From Gudongella oleilytica (GTDB taxonomy: Bacteria; Bacillota; Clostridia; Tissierellales; Tissierellaceae), in the NCBI RefSeq assembly GCF_004101785.1, contig NZ_CP035130.1, positions 1,116,001-1,180,000 of the forward strand: DNA of 64,000 bases. The letters are read 5' to 3'. The position numbers and the translations under genes are program-made. Shown here piece after piece: positions 56,277 to 64,000 of this stretch (the first letter of the stretch is position 1; the number at the start of each line of letters is the position of its first letter). Below the pieces are notes generated by a model. It was not told the origin of the DNA. It searched no databases and saw only the letters and a list, made by a program, of their open reading frames with translations.

Positions 56277-56472
56277 ACAGTTTAATGTGGAAGAGGATAC
56301 CATTTCACTTGAGACTTCTTTCAAGGATGATCTGAATGCCGATTCTCTGGATCTTGTAGAACTTATCATGGCACTTGAGGATGAGTTTGGTTTAGAGGTT
56401 GAGGATGAGGAAGTTGAAAATATAAAAACCGTTGGTGACGCCAAGGAATATATAAAAAGAAACATACAGTAA
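56242..56472 (+). CDS. acpP: Acyl carrier protein
   Basis: Carries growing fatty acids on a phosphopantetheine arm. The 76 residues have the modification motif DLNADSLDLVELIMALEDEF with Ser near residue 37. ATG 56242 follows GGAGG, which lies inside plsX; the two are translationally coupled. Confidence 0.97.
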   Translation: MLTERIIKLIAEQFNVEEDTISLETSFKDDLNADSLDLVELIMALEDEFGLEVEDEEVENIKTVGDAKEYIKRNIQ

Positions 56473-56490
56473 TCAATGAGGTGATGGGGT

Positions 56491-57207
56491 ATGGATGGAA
56501 CGTTGTCTTCAAGGCTTAATAAGTTGCAGGAAAATCTGGAATACGGTTTCAAGGATATCGAACTATTGGAAACTGCATTGACCCATAGTTCTTATGCCAA
56601 TGAAAACGGTCTCCACCCCAGTAAAAGCAATCAAAGGCTTGAATTCTTAGGTGATACAGTAATCAATCTCGTCGTAAGCGAGTATCTTTACAATAAATAT
56701 CCATTCTATCCGGAGGGAGAACTGACTAAAATTAGAGCCAAGGTTGTATGCGAATCTTCCTTGGCTTTAGCTGCAAGAAAAATAAAATTGGGAGAATTCC
56801 TTCTGCTGGGGAAGGGAGAAGAAGCCACTGGCGGACGAAGTAGAGATTCAATACTGGCGGATGCCAGTGAAGCCATTGCAGGAGCGGTATTTCTTGACAG
56901 TGACTACGATACAGTAAAGAGATTCTTAGTTACAAGGTTTGAAACTGATATTGTAAGAGCTGTAGCAAAAGGAAATTTATTCATCGATTATAAGACGCAG
57001 CTTCAGGAGAAACTTCAAAAAATAACTAAAGAAAAGCTGAGTTATGCAGTAGTTAGGGAAGAGGGGCCAGATCACAATAAAATATTTTATGTTGACGTAT
57101 TTCTTGGGTCTGATGTTATTGGCTCGGGATTTGGAAGAAACAAAAAGGAAGCTGAACAACTATCTGCGAAAGAGGTTCTTATCCTGATGGGTGAAGATTA
57201 TGATTAG
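56491..57207 (+). CDS. rnc: Ribonuclease III
   Basis: Double-strand-specific RNase for rRNA and mRNA processing. The 238 residues include ALTHSSYANE, the metal-binding RLEFLGDTVINLVVSEYLY near residue 47, and ADASEAIAGAVFLD. A C-terminal dsRBD (DYKTQLQEKLQK, GFGRNKKEAEQLSAKE) ends the protein. GAGGTGATGGGG precedes the ATG. It overlaps the radical SAM gene by 8 bases. Confidence 0.96.
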   Translation: MDGTLSSRLNKLQENLEYGFKDIELLETALTHSSYANENGLHPSKSNQRLEFLGDTVINLVVSEYLYNKYPFYPEGELTKIRAKVVCESSLALAARKIKLGEFLLLGKGEEATGGRSRDSILADASEAIAGAVFLDSDYDTVKRFLVTRFETDIVRAVAKGNLFIDYKTQLQEKLQKITKEKLSYAVVREEGPDHNKIFYVDVFLGSDVIGSGFGRNKKEAEQLSAKEVLILMGEDYD

Positions 57208-58276
57208 ACATTACATAATACCAATATTTGTACCTCATTATGGATGTCCCCATGACTGTGTCTTCTGTAATCAGAATAAAATTACCGGCTTTGAGACAGA
57301 TGTCACAGAATCACAGGTTGAAACTATAATATACGAATATTTGGCCACATTTAAGAAAGATTCTTTTATCGAAGTGGCATTCTATGGAGGCAGCTTCACT
57401 GCCATAGACTTTGAAACTCAGAAGAGGCTTCTCGGAATACCCAGGAGGTATAAAGAAGAAGGAAAAATCAATGGAATAAGGCTATCCACACGACCTGATG
57501 CTATAGATCATGTTATTCTTACTATGCTTAAAGAAAATCTCGTAGATACTATCGAGCTTGGCGTGCAATCAATGGACCCTGTTGTCCTGAAACTGAGCGA
57601 AAGAGGTCATTCCGATGAAGATGTCTTTATATCTTCAAGGATGATCAAAGATATGGGATTTAACCTGGGATTACAGCTTATGACTGGATTACCTGGGGAT
57701 ACCTCTGAGAAAAGTCTTGAGAGCGCTAAGAAGATAATATCCCTTAAGCCTGACTTTATAAGGATTTACCCAACTCTTGTAATAAAAGGGACCAGTCTTG
57801 AGAAAATGTATTTAGAAGGTTTATATAAACCTCAAAGCTTAGAGGAGGCTGTCGAAACTGCATGCGATATCCTTATACTGGCTGAAGCATCGGATACTAA
57901 AGTTATAAGGATTGGTCTGCAGCCTACTGACAACATTCAGGCAGGAAAAGATGTAATTGGGGGACCTTTCCACCCCTCGATCCGTCAGCTGGTTGAATCC
58001 AGACTTTTATATAAGCTACTGACTAAAGCAATTGATACAGGGACACTTCCTTCAGGTAAGACTTGGACTATATTTTGTCCAATAGGGTATAGCTCTATCG
58101 TATCCGGTCAAAAAGGCGCTAATAAAGACTCTATTGCTAAGCTTTTAAATACAACCAGACTAAAAATTATCGAAGAAGATTTACCTGATAATATAATAAG
58201 ATTGGAAACTGATGAATTTATCAATGAGATAGATCTGAAAGCATTAAAGATTGAAGAAGCCAGCAATATAGGATAA
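57200..58276 (+). CDS. Elp3-like radical SAM protein (no acetyltransferase domain)
   Basis: The 358 residues have the SAM cluster motif CPHDCVFC near residues 16-23, FYGGSFTAI near residue 62 and VDTIELGVQSMDP, with a C-terminal region of about 80 residues. The radical SAM part resembles Elp3, but the GNAT domain is missing. The rnc-radical SAM-smc-ftsY order is usual in Clostridia. The target RNA, if any, is unknown. I chose ATG 57200 over a GTG nine bases earlier. Confidence 0.88.
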   Translation: MIRHYIIPIFVPHYGCPHDCVFCNQNKITGFETDVTESQVETIIYEYLATFKKDSFIEVAFYGGSFTAIDFETQKRLLGIPRRYKEEGKINGIRLSTRPDAIDHVILTMLKENLVDTIELGVQSMDPVVLKLSERGHSDEDVFISSRMIKDMGFNLGLQLMTGLPGDTSEKSLESAKKIISLKPDFIRIYPTLVIKGTSLEKMYLEGLYKPQSLEEAVETACDILILAEASDTKVIRIGLQPTDNIQAGKDVIGGPFHPSIRQLVESRLLYKLLTKAIDTGTLPSGKTWTIFCPIGYSSIVSGQKGANKDSIAKLLNTTRLKIIEEDLPDNIIRLETDEFINEIDLKALKIEEASNIG

Positions 58277-58298
58277 GGTTTCCAATAGGAGACCTTAT
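58273..58298 (+). repeat. Hairpin between the radical SAM gene and smc
   Basis: ATAAGGTTTCC (58273-58283) pairs with GGAGACCTTAT (58288-58298) around AATA, 11 bp with one G-U pair. It lies just upstream of smc, with only a weak T-run, so it may stabilise or attenuate the smc message. Confidence 0.55.
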
Positions 58299-58339
58299 TG
58301 TTTGAACTATATCCTCCAAAGAGGAATGAGGTGTTGGAT

Positions 58340-61300
58340 TTGTATCTGAAGAAAGTTGATATCCAGGGATTTAAATCCTTTGCGGAAAAAACCGAAGTCG
58401 AGTTTAACAGCAAGGTGACCGCGATCGTCGGCCCAAATGGAAGCGGGAAGAGCAATATCGCTGACGCTATTAGATGGGTTCTTGGAGAGCAAAGCGTCAA
58501 GAGCTTAAGAGGTATCAAAATGGAGGATGTTATTTTTTCTGGGACTGAGAAACGAAGAGCCCTTGGTTTCTCTGAGGTAACTATTACCTTCGATAATAGC
58601 TCCGGGAAGATCCCAGTAGAGTACGGGGAAGTTGCGGTTACACGAAGGATGTTCAGATCCGGAGAGAGTGAGTACTATATAAACAAAAATGCCTGTCGTT
58701 TGAAGGATGTGCGGGAGCTTTTTATGGATACAGGCGTAGGCAAGGAAGGCTATTCGATCATTGGTCAGGGGAAGATCGACGAAATATTGTCCAACAAGCC
58801 TGAAGACAGAAGAAATATATTTGAGGAAGCCGCCGGAATAATCAAGTTCAAAACCAGGAAACAAGAAGCGCTGAGAAAACTAGAGAAGACAGAAGTCAAT
58901 CTTACCAGAATAGGAGATCTTCTCCACGAGATAAAAAATCAAAAGGATCAGCTTAAAGAGGAAGCCGAGAAAGCGAGTGAATTTCAACGATTATTCAGCC
59001 AACTTCGCGATCTTGACGTTGCTATGGCTTCAAGAGAAATAAAGAGAATAAGGTCTGCATCTGAAAAACTGGATGTCAAGGAATCTGAGCTTATTGAAGA
59101 AAAAAATCTTCTGGAAAACGAAATAGAATCGATTGCAGCTTCATTTGGTAACATAAAGGGGAGTCTTGATAATGCTGAAAAGGCCATAGAGGATAAAAGG
59201 GCACTGAAACTTGAGAGCTTTCAACGAAATGAAAGCATTAAGAACAACATCAAGCTACTCCAGGAGAAGGAAACCTATCTACAGAAAGAAATCGACAGGT
59301 ATAATCGCGAAATCTATGATCTGGAGACATCTTTTTCAGATGGAGGAAGTTACCTCGAAACATCGAGAATAGAACTATTAAACCTGCAGAAGCAAATAAA
59401 CCAACTTAAGGATGCTTGGAATATATTTGAAAGCAAAAAATCTGAGTTAACTAAGGAAATAGAGAGACTGGATTCTCTATCCAATACTTTACGTAATGAA
59501 ATAATGGATCACCAGACACGAATATTTTCTCTTAAAAGTGAAGCAGGAACTACAATATCATTTACTGAGAATATTAAAAGGAGGATGACTCAGCTCCAGG
59601 AAGAAATAAGCATTATCCAAAGTGATATCAACGATAAAATCGATTCAAAAAATAGACTTGGACGTGAACTTGATAGGTTCAGACAAAAATTGAGATACGG
59701 CTTGGACCTGCTGGCCAAGGAAGAGAAAGAGCTTTCCTCGCGTTGCAAGTCAACAAGTGTTTTAGAGGAGAACATTTACGATAAGGACAAGACTCTAAAC
59801 AACCTTACTGCGACCTTAAAACTCTATGAGGCTATGGAAAAGGATTTTGAGGGTTATTACGGAAGTGTTAAGGCTATAGCAATTAAGGCAAATGAAGACA
59901 AAGAATTTGCTAATGGCTATGTGGGATTGGTAGCAGATTTATTTAATGTTGAGGAGCGATATCTTAAAGCAATTGAGATTGCCTTGGGGAGCAATTTACA
60001 AAACATTGTGGTAAATAATGAAGAAACTGCCAAAAGATTTATTGGCTATTTGAAGGATTCCAATAAGGGAAGAGCAACATTCATGCCAGTCAGCTCAATA
60101 AAGGGAAGCAGGTTAGTTGTTGACAACAATATATTATCATCTAAGGGATACATAGGTGTCGCAAGCAGCCTAATCGATTGCGACAGTCAATTAAAGGAAA
60201 TATTCATTCAACTCCTTGGCAGGACCTTGATATTCGACTGTATTGATAGCGCAATTGAATACTCTAAGAGATTTTCGTATAAGAGCAAGATAGTAACTTT
60301 GGATGGAGATGTAATAAATCCAGGCGGGAGTCTGACTGGAGGGAGCACCAATTCAAGAGCTACTTCGATTCTTAGCAGAAAACAAGCAATAGAGACCATC
60401 AAAGTTGAAACTGCAAATTTGATTCTTGAATTGTCATCTTTAAGGAAAACCCTTGAAGCCGAGAATAGAATTATCAAACACCTTAACAACAAAATCAACG
60501 AAATTCAAGAGGAAAATAAAAATCAGCATAGCGAGATACTGGACTGTGAGAAACTTTTCGATTTGACTGACCTTGATATTGAACGGCTCAATGCCGAATT
60601 GGATAAGAAAACAAACGAGCTTAAAGCGCTACAGCATGAGTTGAGTAATCTAAAAAATAGTTTGGATAAATTAAATACAGAACTATCAGAGGCTTCTATG
60701 TCCCTTGAGAAAAAAATAAATATTTCGAGAGCCAATGAAGAAAATCTGATCGCACTTCGTGGCGATTTGGAAAAATTAATTAATGAAATCACTGATATTA
60801 GACTTAATATCAACATTCTAGAAAACAGCTCATTTACATTAGAGTCACAAATCAGTCAATTTGATATAAGCGAAAAAGATACCCGAATTTCTTTAGAAAA
60901 CAAGAAGAATGAATTGCGTTCCATAGAAAACCAGATCATAGCGAACCGAAACGAGATTGAAAACCTGAAGCTTATAATATCTAACGGTCAGGAAGAGGAT
61001 ATCAAGGATGCTGGAGAGCTTGAACAACTACTGCAATCTAAGGACAAGTTAATGGATTCCTTTTATGAGCTTCAGGAAAGGAACAGAATACTTGCTCAGA
61101 GACTTGCAAAGGTAGATAGGGAAATTGACAAGCTTGACATGGACAGATCAAGATTTGACATCCAAATTGAGTCAATGACTGAAAGAATGCAAACAGACTA
61201 CGATCTGGATATTGATGCAGTTTTAGCCTTCAATATTTCAATTGAAAATGTGCGGGAAGAGCAAAATACCATTAAGGAGCTTAGATCAAGGATAAAGGAA

Positions 61301-61912
61301 CTAGGAAATGTGAATATAGGTGCGATAGAAGATTATAAGAATTCTGTCGAAAGATTCCAGTTCCTAACTGCACAATTGAATGACTTGAATTCAGCTCGTG
61401 AGGATATCCAATTGGTTATCAGAGACATGGAGAAGAAAATGAGGCACCAATTTAAGAAATCCTTTGACGAAATAAATGAGAAATTTCAGCATACCTTCTC
61501 CATTCTGTTCAATGGCGGAAAGGCGAGATTGGAGTTGGAGGGAGGAGAAGATATTCTCACCTCAGGAATCGAGATAATGGCCCAACCTCCCGGTAAGAAA
61601 CTTCAAAGTTTAATGCTTTTATCTGGTGGTGAGAAATCACTCACAGCTGTTGCCTTATTGTTCGCAATCCTTAAGACCAAGCCATCGCCCTTCTGTATCC
61701 TTGATGAAATAGATGCAGCTCTCGATGAGGCAAATATAAGCAGGTACACAAACTATCTTAAAACCTTTGATGATGATACTCAGTTTGTTTTAATAACCCA
61801 CAGAAAAACAACAATGGAGATAGCGGATATACTTTACGGGGTTACTATGGAGGAAGAAGGAGTTAGCAGACTTATTTCGCTTAGACTTAAGGATTACAGC
61901 GAGGCTGGATAG
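58340..61912 (+). CDS. smc: Chromosome segregation SMC ATPase
   Basis: Condensin ATPase of about the usual length (1190 residues). Walker A GPNGSGKSNIADAIRW is at 31-46. A first long coiled coil, a hinge (about 505-655; NGYVGLVADLF, GDVINPGGSLTGGS) and a second coiled coil follow. The ABC signature LLSGGEKSLTAVALLF and Walker B FCILDEIDAALDEAN are near the C-terminus. I chose TTG 58340, six bases after GAGGTG, giving the usual MYLKKVDIQGFKSFA start. Confidence 0.96.
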   Translation: MYLKKVDIQGFKSFAEKTEVEFNSKVTAIVGPNGSGKSNIADAIRWVLGEQSVKSLRGIKMEDVIFSGTEKRRALGFSEVTITFDNSSGKIPVEYGEVAVTRRMFRSGESEYYINKNACRLKDVRELFMDTGVGKEGYSIIGQGKIDEILSNKPEDRRNIFEEAAGIIKFKTRKQEALRKLEKTEVNLTRIGDLLHEIKNQKDQLKEEAEKASEFQRLFSQLRDLDVAMASREIKRIRSASEKLDVKESELIEEKNLLENEIESIAASFGNIKGSLDNAEKAIEDKRALKLESFQRNESIKNNIKLLQEKETYLQKEIDRYNREIYDLETSFSDGGSYLETSRIELLNLQKQINQLKDAWNIFESKKSELTKEIERLDSLSNTLRNEIMDHQTRIFSLKSEAGTTISFTENIKRRMTQLQEEISIIQSDINDKIDSKNRLGRELDRFRQKLRYGLDLLAKEEKELSSRCKSTSVLEENIYDKDKTLNNLTATLKLYEAMEKDFEGYYGSVKAIAIKANEDKEFANGYVGLVADLFNVEERYLKAIEIALGSNLQNIVVNNEETAKRFIGYLKDSNKGRATFMPVSSIKGSRLVVDNNILSSKGYIGVASSLIDCDSQLKEIFIQLLGRTLIFDCIDSAIEYSKRFSYKSKIVTLDGDVINPGGSLTGGSTNSRATSILSRKQAIETIKVETANLILELSSLRKTLEAENRIIKHLNNKINEIQEENKNQHSEILDCEKLFDLTDLDIERLNAELDKKTNELKALQHELSNLKNSLDKLNTELSEASMSLEKKINISRANEENLIALRGDLEKLINEITDIRLNINILENSSFTLESQISQFDISEKDTRISLENKKNELRSIENQIIANRNEIENLKLIISNGQEEDIKDAGELEQLLQSKDKLMDSFYELQERNRILAQRLAKVDREIDKLDMDRSRFDIQIESMTERMQTDYDLDIDAVLAFNISIENVREEQNTIKELRSRIKELGNVNIGAIEDYKNSVERFQFLTAQLNDLNSAREDIQLVIRDMEKKMRHQFKKSFDEINEKFQHTFSILFNGGKARLELEGGEDILTSGIEIMAQPPGKKLQSLMLLSGGEKSLTAVALLFAILKTKPSPFCILDEIDAALDEANISRYTNYLKTFDDDTQFVLITHRKTTMEIADILYGVTMEEEGVSRLISLRLKDYSEAG

Positions 61913-61921
61913 GAGGTAGCT

Positions 61922-62893
61922 ATGTTTAATTGGTTTAAAAAGGATAAGGGGAATATAATTGAGGATAAGGTTCAAAATCAAGGATATCTGGACAAACTGA
62001 GGATAGGTCTTTCAAAGACGAGAAAGGAAATGAGCAATAAACTTGAAGACATTTTCACTGGCTACAAGGGTATTGAGGATGAGCTTTTTGAGGATCTTGA
62101 GGATATTTTGGTATCTACAGATGCTGGAGTAGGTCCATCAGTCAAAATAATAGAAAGACTTAAAGTAAGAGTGAGAGAGGAAAAGGCAACAGAAAGTCAA
62201 CAGGTTAGGAACTTACTAAAGGATGAGATCAAGAAATTGATGGTTGAATCTGTACAAGAAAATGATCTTCATCTTGAGCCCCATCCGTCTGTTTTATTGG
62301 TGGTAGGGGTAAATGGAGTAGGAAAAACAACGACTATTGGGAAACTGGCTTACGGGTTCAAGCAGAGCGGCAAGAAGGTTCTTATAGCAGCTGGTGACAC
62401 ATTCAGAGCTGCTGCTATAGAACAGTTGGAGGAATGGAGTAAAAGGGCAGGTGTTGACATAGTTGCCCACACTGAAGGTTCAGATCCTGCAGCAGTTATT
62501 TTTGACGGCATACAAGCAGCCAAAGCTCGAAAGTCTGATATATTGATTTGTGATACAGCAGGTAGGCTTCATAATAAATCAAACTTAATGAACGAGCTCG
62601 GAAAGATTTTCAGGATAATTGAGAGGGAATATCCCGAGGCAACCAAAGAAATACTCTTGGTTTTGGATGCGACAACTGGTCAGAATGCAATCAACCAGGC
62701 CAAAGTGTTTAAAGAGGTAGCACAAATTACTGGAGTTGCCCTCACAAAGCTCGATGGTACCGCTAAAGGTGGAGTAGCCATTGCACTTCAAACAGAACTT
62801 GCACTCCCAATTAAGCTAATAGGTGTAGGAGAGAGCATTGAAGATCTTCAGCCTTTCTCAGTTGACTCTTTCGTTGAGGCTATGTTTGAATAA
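61922..62893 (+). CDS. ftsY: Signal recognition particle receptor FtsY
   Basis: GTPase that docks SRP-ribosome complexes at the membrane. The 323 residues have an N domain, P-loop GVNGVGKTTTIGKL near residue 130, GDTFRAAAIEQLEEW and DTAGRLHNKSNLM. The acidic A domain is short, as in Firmicutes. GGAGGT precedes the ATG. It is followed by ylxM and ffh, its SRP partner. Confidence 0.97.
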   Translation: MFNWFKKDKGNIIEDKVQNQGYLDKLRIGLSKTRKEMSNKLEDIFTGYKGIEDELFEDLEDILVSTDAGVGPSVKIIERLKVRVREEKATESQQVRNLLKDEIKKLMVESVQENDLHLEPHPSVLLVVGVNGVGKTTTIGKLAYGFKQSGKKVLIAAGDTFRAAAIEQLEEWSKRAGVDIVAHTEGSDPAAVIFDGIQAAKARKSDILICDTAGRLHNKSNLMNELGKIFRIIEREYPEATKEILLVLDATTGQNAINQAKVFKEVAQITGVALTKLDGTAKGGVAIALQTELALPIKLIGVGESIEDLQPFSVDSFVEAMFE

Positions 62894-62933
62894 TCTGGAA
62901 AAGCTTGACAACTCAATGTGCATAGAATAGAAT

Positions 62934-62967
62934 AGTACTGTCAAGGAATTTACTTGACAGTACTTTT
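62934..62967 (+). terminator. Hairpin between ftsY and ylxM
   Basis: AGTACTGTCAAG (62934-62945) and CTTGACAGTACT (62953-62964) form a perfect 12-bp stem with a 7-base loop and only TTT after it. It probably works as a partial terminator or attenuator before ylxM-ffh. Confidence 0.55.
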
Positions 62968-62980
62968 GGTTGGTGATAGA

Positions 62981-63340
62981 ATGGACAAGTTGGTTAAAAT
63001 AGGTATACTGCTTGATTTCTATGGTAAACTACTCAGTGAAAAGCAATATCAGATAATGGAACTATACTATCTTAATGATTTTTCACTTTCAGAAATCGGT
63101 GAGGAGCTGCGAATTAGCAGACAAAGTGTCTTTGATACCATAAAACGCTCTGAAGAAAAGCTCTATTCCTTTGAAAACGAGCTTGGTCTTGTGGATAAAT
63201 TTTATTCCAGCCAGGACACTATACGTGATATAAGAAAAATAGCTGCTGAAATTTATGAAATTGGGGAAAATGGGGCAAACAAGGAAATAATGGATAAAGC
63301 CATAGGTATAGAGGAGAGGATCTCTAAAATACTTATCTAA
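62981..63340 (+). CDS. ylxM: YlxM family SRP-associated DNA-binding-like protein
   Basis: The 119 residues have the YlxM/p13 helix-turn-helix (LSEKQYQIMELYYLNDFSLS, then EIGEELRISRQSVFDTIKR). The protein is thought to modulate the SRP GTPase; the ylxM-ffh order is universal in Firmicutes. ATG 62981 is preferred. Confidence 0.94.
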   Translation: MDKLVKIGILLDFYGKLLSEKQYQIMELYYLNDFSLSEIGEELRISRQSVFDTIKRSEEKLYSFENELGLVDKFYSSQDTIRDIRKIAAEIYEIGENGANKEIMDKAIGIEERISKILI

Positions 63341-63376
63341 GGAGTATCATCCTAAATATGGCAGGAGGGTTCAAAA

Positions 63377-64000
63377 TTGGTGTTTGAAAGCTTATCTGAA
63401 AAGCTGCAAAATGCTCTTGGTAAGCTCAAGGGCAAGGGTAAGATAAATGAAAAAGATCTTGATGCTGCTCTTCGAGAGGTCCGATTAGCACTCCTTGAGG
63501 CAGACGTTAACTTTAAGGTAGTTAAAGATTTTATAAAGAGGATAAAGGAAAGGGCTCTTGGTGCAGAAGTAATGGAGAGTCTTACTCCGGGTCAGCAGGT
63601 AGTCAAGATAGTTAATGACGAGTTGACGGCTTTAATGGGAGAAAAAGAAGAAAAGCTTGAGTTTGCTTCTTCTCCTCCTACTGTGATCCTTATGTGTGGT
63701 CTCCAGGGAGCTGGTAAAACTACAACCACTGGAAAACTTGCAGGTCTGCTCAAAAAGCAAGGCAAAAGACCATTGCTTGTTGCGTGCGACGTTTATAGGC
63801 CAGCTGCAATTAAGCAGCTTGAAGTGGTAGGTGAAAAAGTAAGCGTACCTGTTTTCTCGATGGGAGACAAGAATAACCCTGTAGACATTGCAAAGGCTGC
63901 ACTTGAGCATGGCAAAAAGCATGGAAACGACGTAATAATCGTAGATACTGCTGGAAGGCTTCACATCGATGAGGAATTGATGGAAGAAATTGTTAATATC
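63377..64000 (+). CDS. ffh: Signal recognition particle protein Ffh, 3' end outside window
   Basis: SRP GTPase that binds signal peptides with 4.5S/6S RNA. The visible 208 residues cover the N domain (FESLSEKLQNALGKLKGKGK), P-loop GLQGAGKTTTTGKLA near residue 107, ACDVYRPAAIKQLE and DTAGRLHID near the window edge. The start is TTG 63377, seven bases after AGGAGGG. The M domain is beyond the window. Confidence 0.97.
   Translation, partial: MVFESLSEKLQNALGKLKGKGKINEKDLDAALREVRLALLEADVNFKVVKDFIKRIKERALGAEVMESLTPGQQVVKIVNDELTALMGEKEEKLEFASSPPTVILMCGLQGAGKTTTTGKLAGLLKKQGKRPLLVACDVYRPAAIKQLEVVGEKVSVPVFSMGDKNNPVDIAKAALEHGKKHGNDVIIVDTAGRLHIDEELMEEIVNI

Overview
The window is an AT-rich chromosomal segment from a low-GC Gram-positive anaerobe, most likely class Clostridia. 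The evidence is the SCIFF peptide and maturase next to secDF, the T-box and TPP riboswitch leaders, the Firmicutes order prkC-rsgA-rpe and asp23-fakA-recG, frequent TTG starts behind strong GGAGG sites, and several radical SAM enzymes. The order within the class cannot be fixed from sequence alone. I see no phage, transposase, integrase, CRISPR array or recent island; this is a dense block of core genes, mostly on the + strand.

Layout. 1-5.6 kb: tgt (5' end outside the window), yajC, the SCIFF peptide scfA and its maturase scfB, secD, secF, a LapA-like protein. 5.6-14.9 kb: recJ, rel, dtd, a metallo-beta-lactamase, hemZ, then aspS behind a T-box, and tcdA. 14.9-18.3 kb is the most unusual part: an RseC-family membrane protein whose first motif cysteine is encoded by an in-frame TGA, a CsoR/CstR-type regulator, glyA, and a DUF512 radical SAM gene also interrupted by an in-frame TGA. 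18.3-21.4 kb: der, plsY, gpsA and a minus-strand tRNA-Pro. 21.4-27.7 kb: an unknown membrane protein, an HlyD-like protein, yggS, sepF, yggT, ylmH, divIVA, lspA, rluD, pyrR (division and cell envelope). 27.7-29.5 kb: rqcH on the minus strand. 29.7-44.1 kb: yicC, remA, gmk, rpoZ, coaBC, priA, def, fmt, a zinc peptidase, rsmB, rlmN, stp, prkC, rsgA, rpe. 44.2-45.6 kb: TPP riboswitch, thiT, thiN. 45.6-53.0 kb: rpmB (minus), asp23, fakA, recG, rsmD, coaD, a coiled-coil protein, tmcAL (minus). 53.2-64 kb: ackA, DUF177, rpmF, plsX, acpP, rnc, an Elp3-like radical SAM protein, smc, ftsY, ylxM and the 5' part of ffh.

Functionally the segment serves translation and tRNA modification (tgt, aspS, tcdA, rlmN, rsmB, rsmD, def, fmt, rqcH, tmcAL), protein export (yajC-secDF, ftsY-ylxM-ffh, lspA), phospholipid synthesis (plsX, acpP, plsY, gpsA), division (sepF, divIVA) and Ser/Thr signalling (stp-prkC).

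The best candidate for something not commonly annotated is the probable selenocysteine form of RseC at 14902-15324. Its TGA falls exactly where a conserved cysteine is expected, and a bacterial SECIS-like hairpin follows at the right distance. Next to it is a regulator with the Cys31/Cys60 pair of CstR-type persulfide sensors and no copper-ligand histidine.
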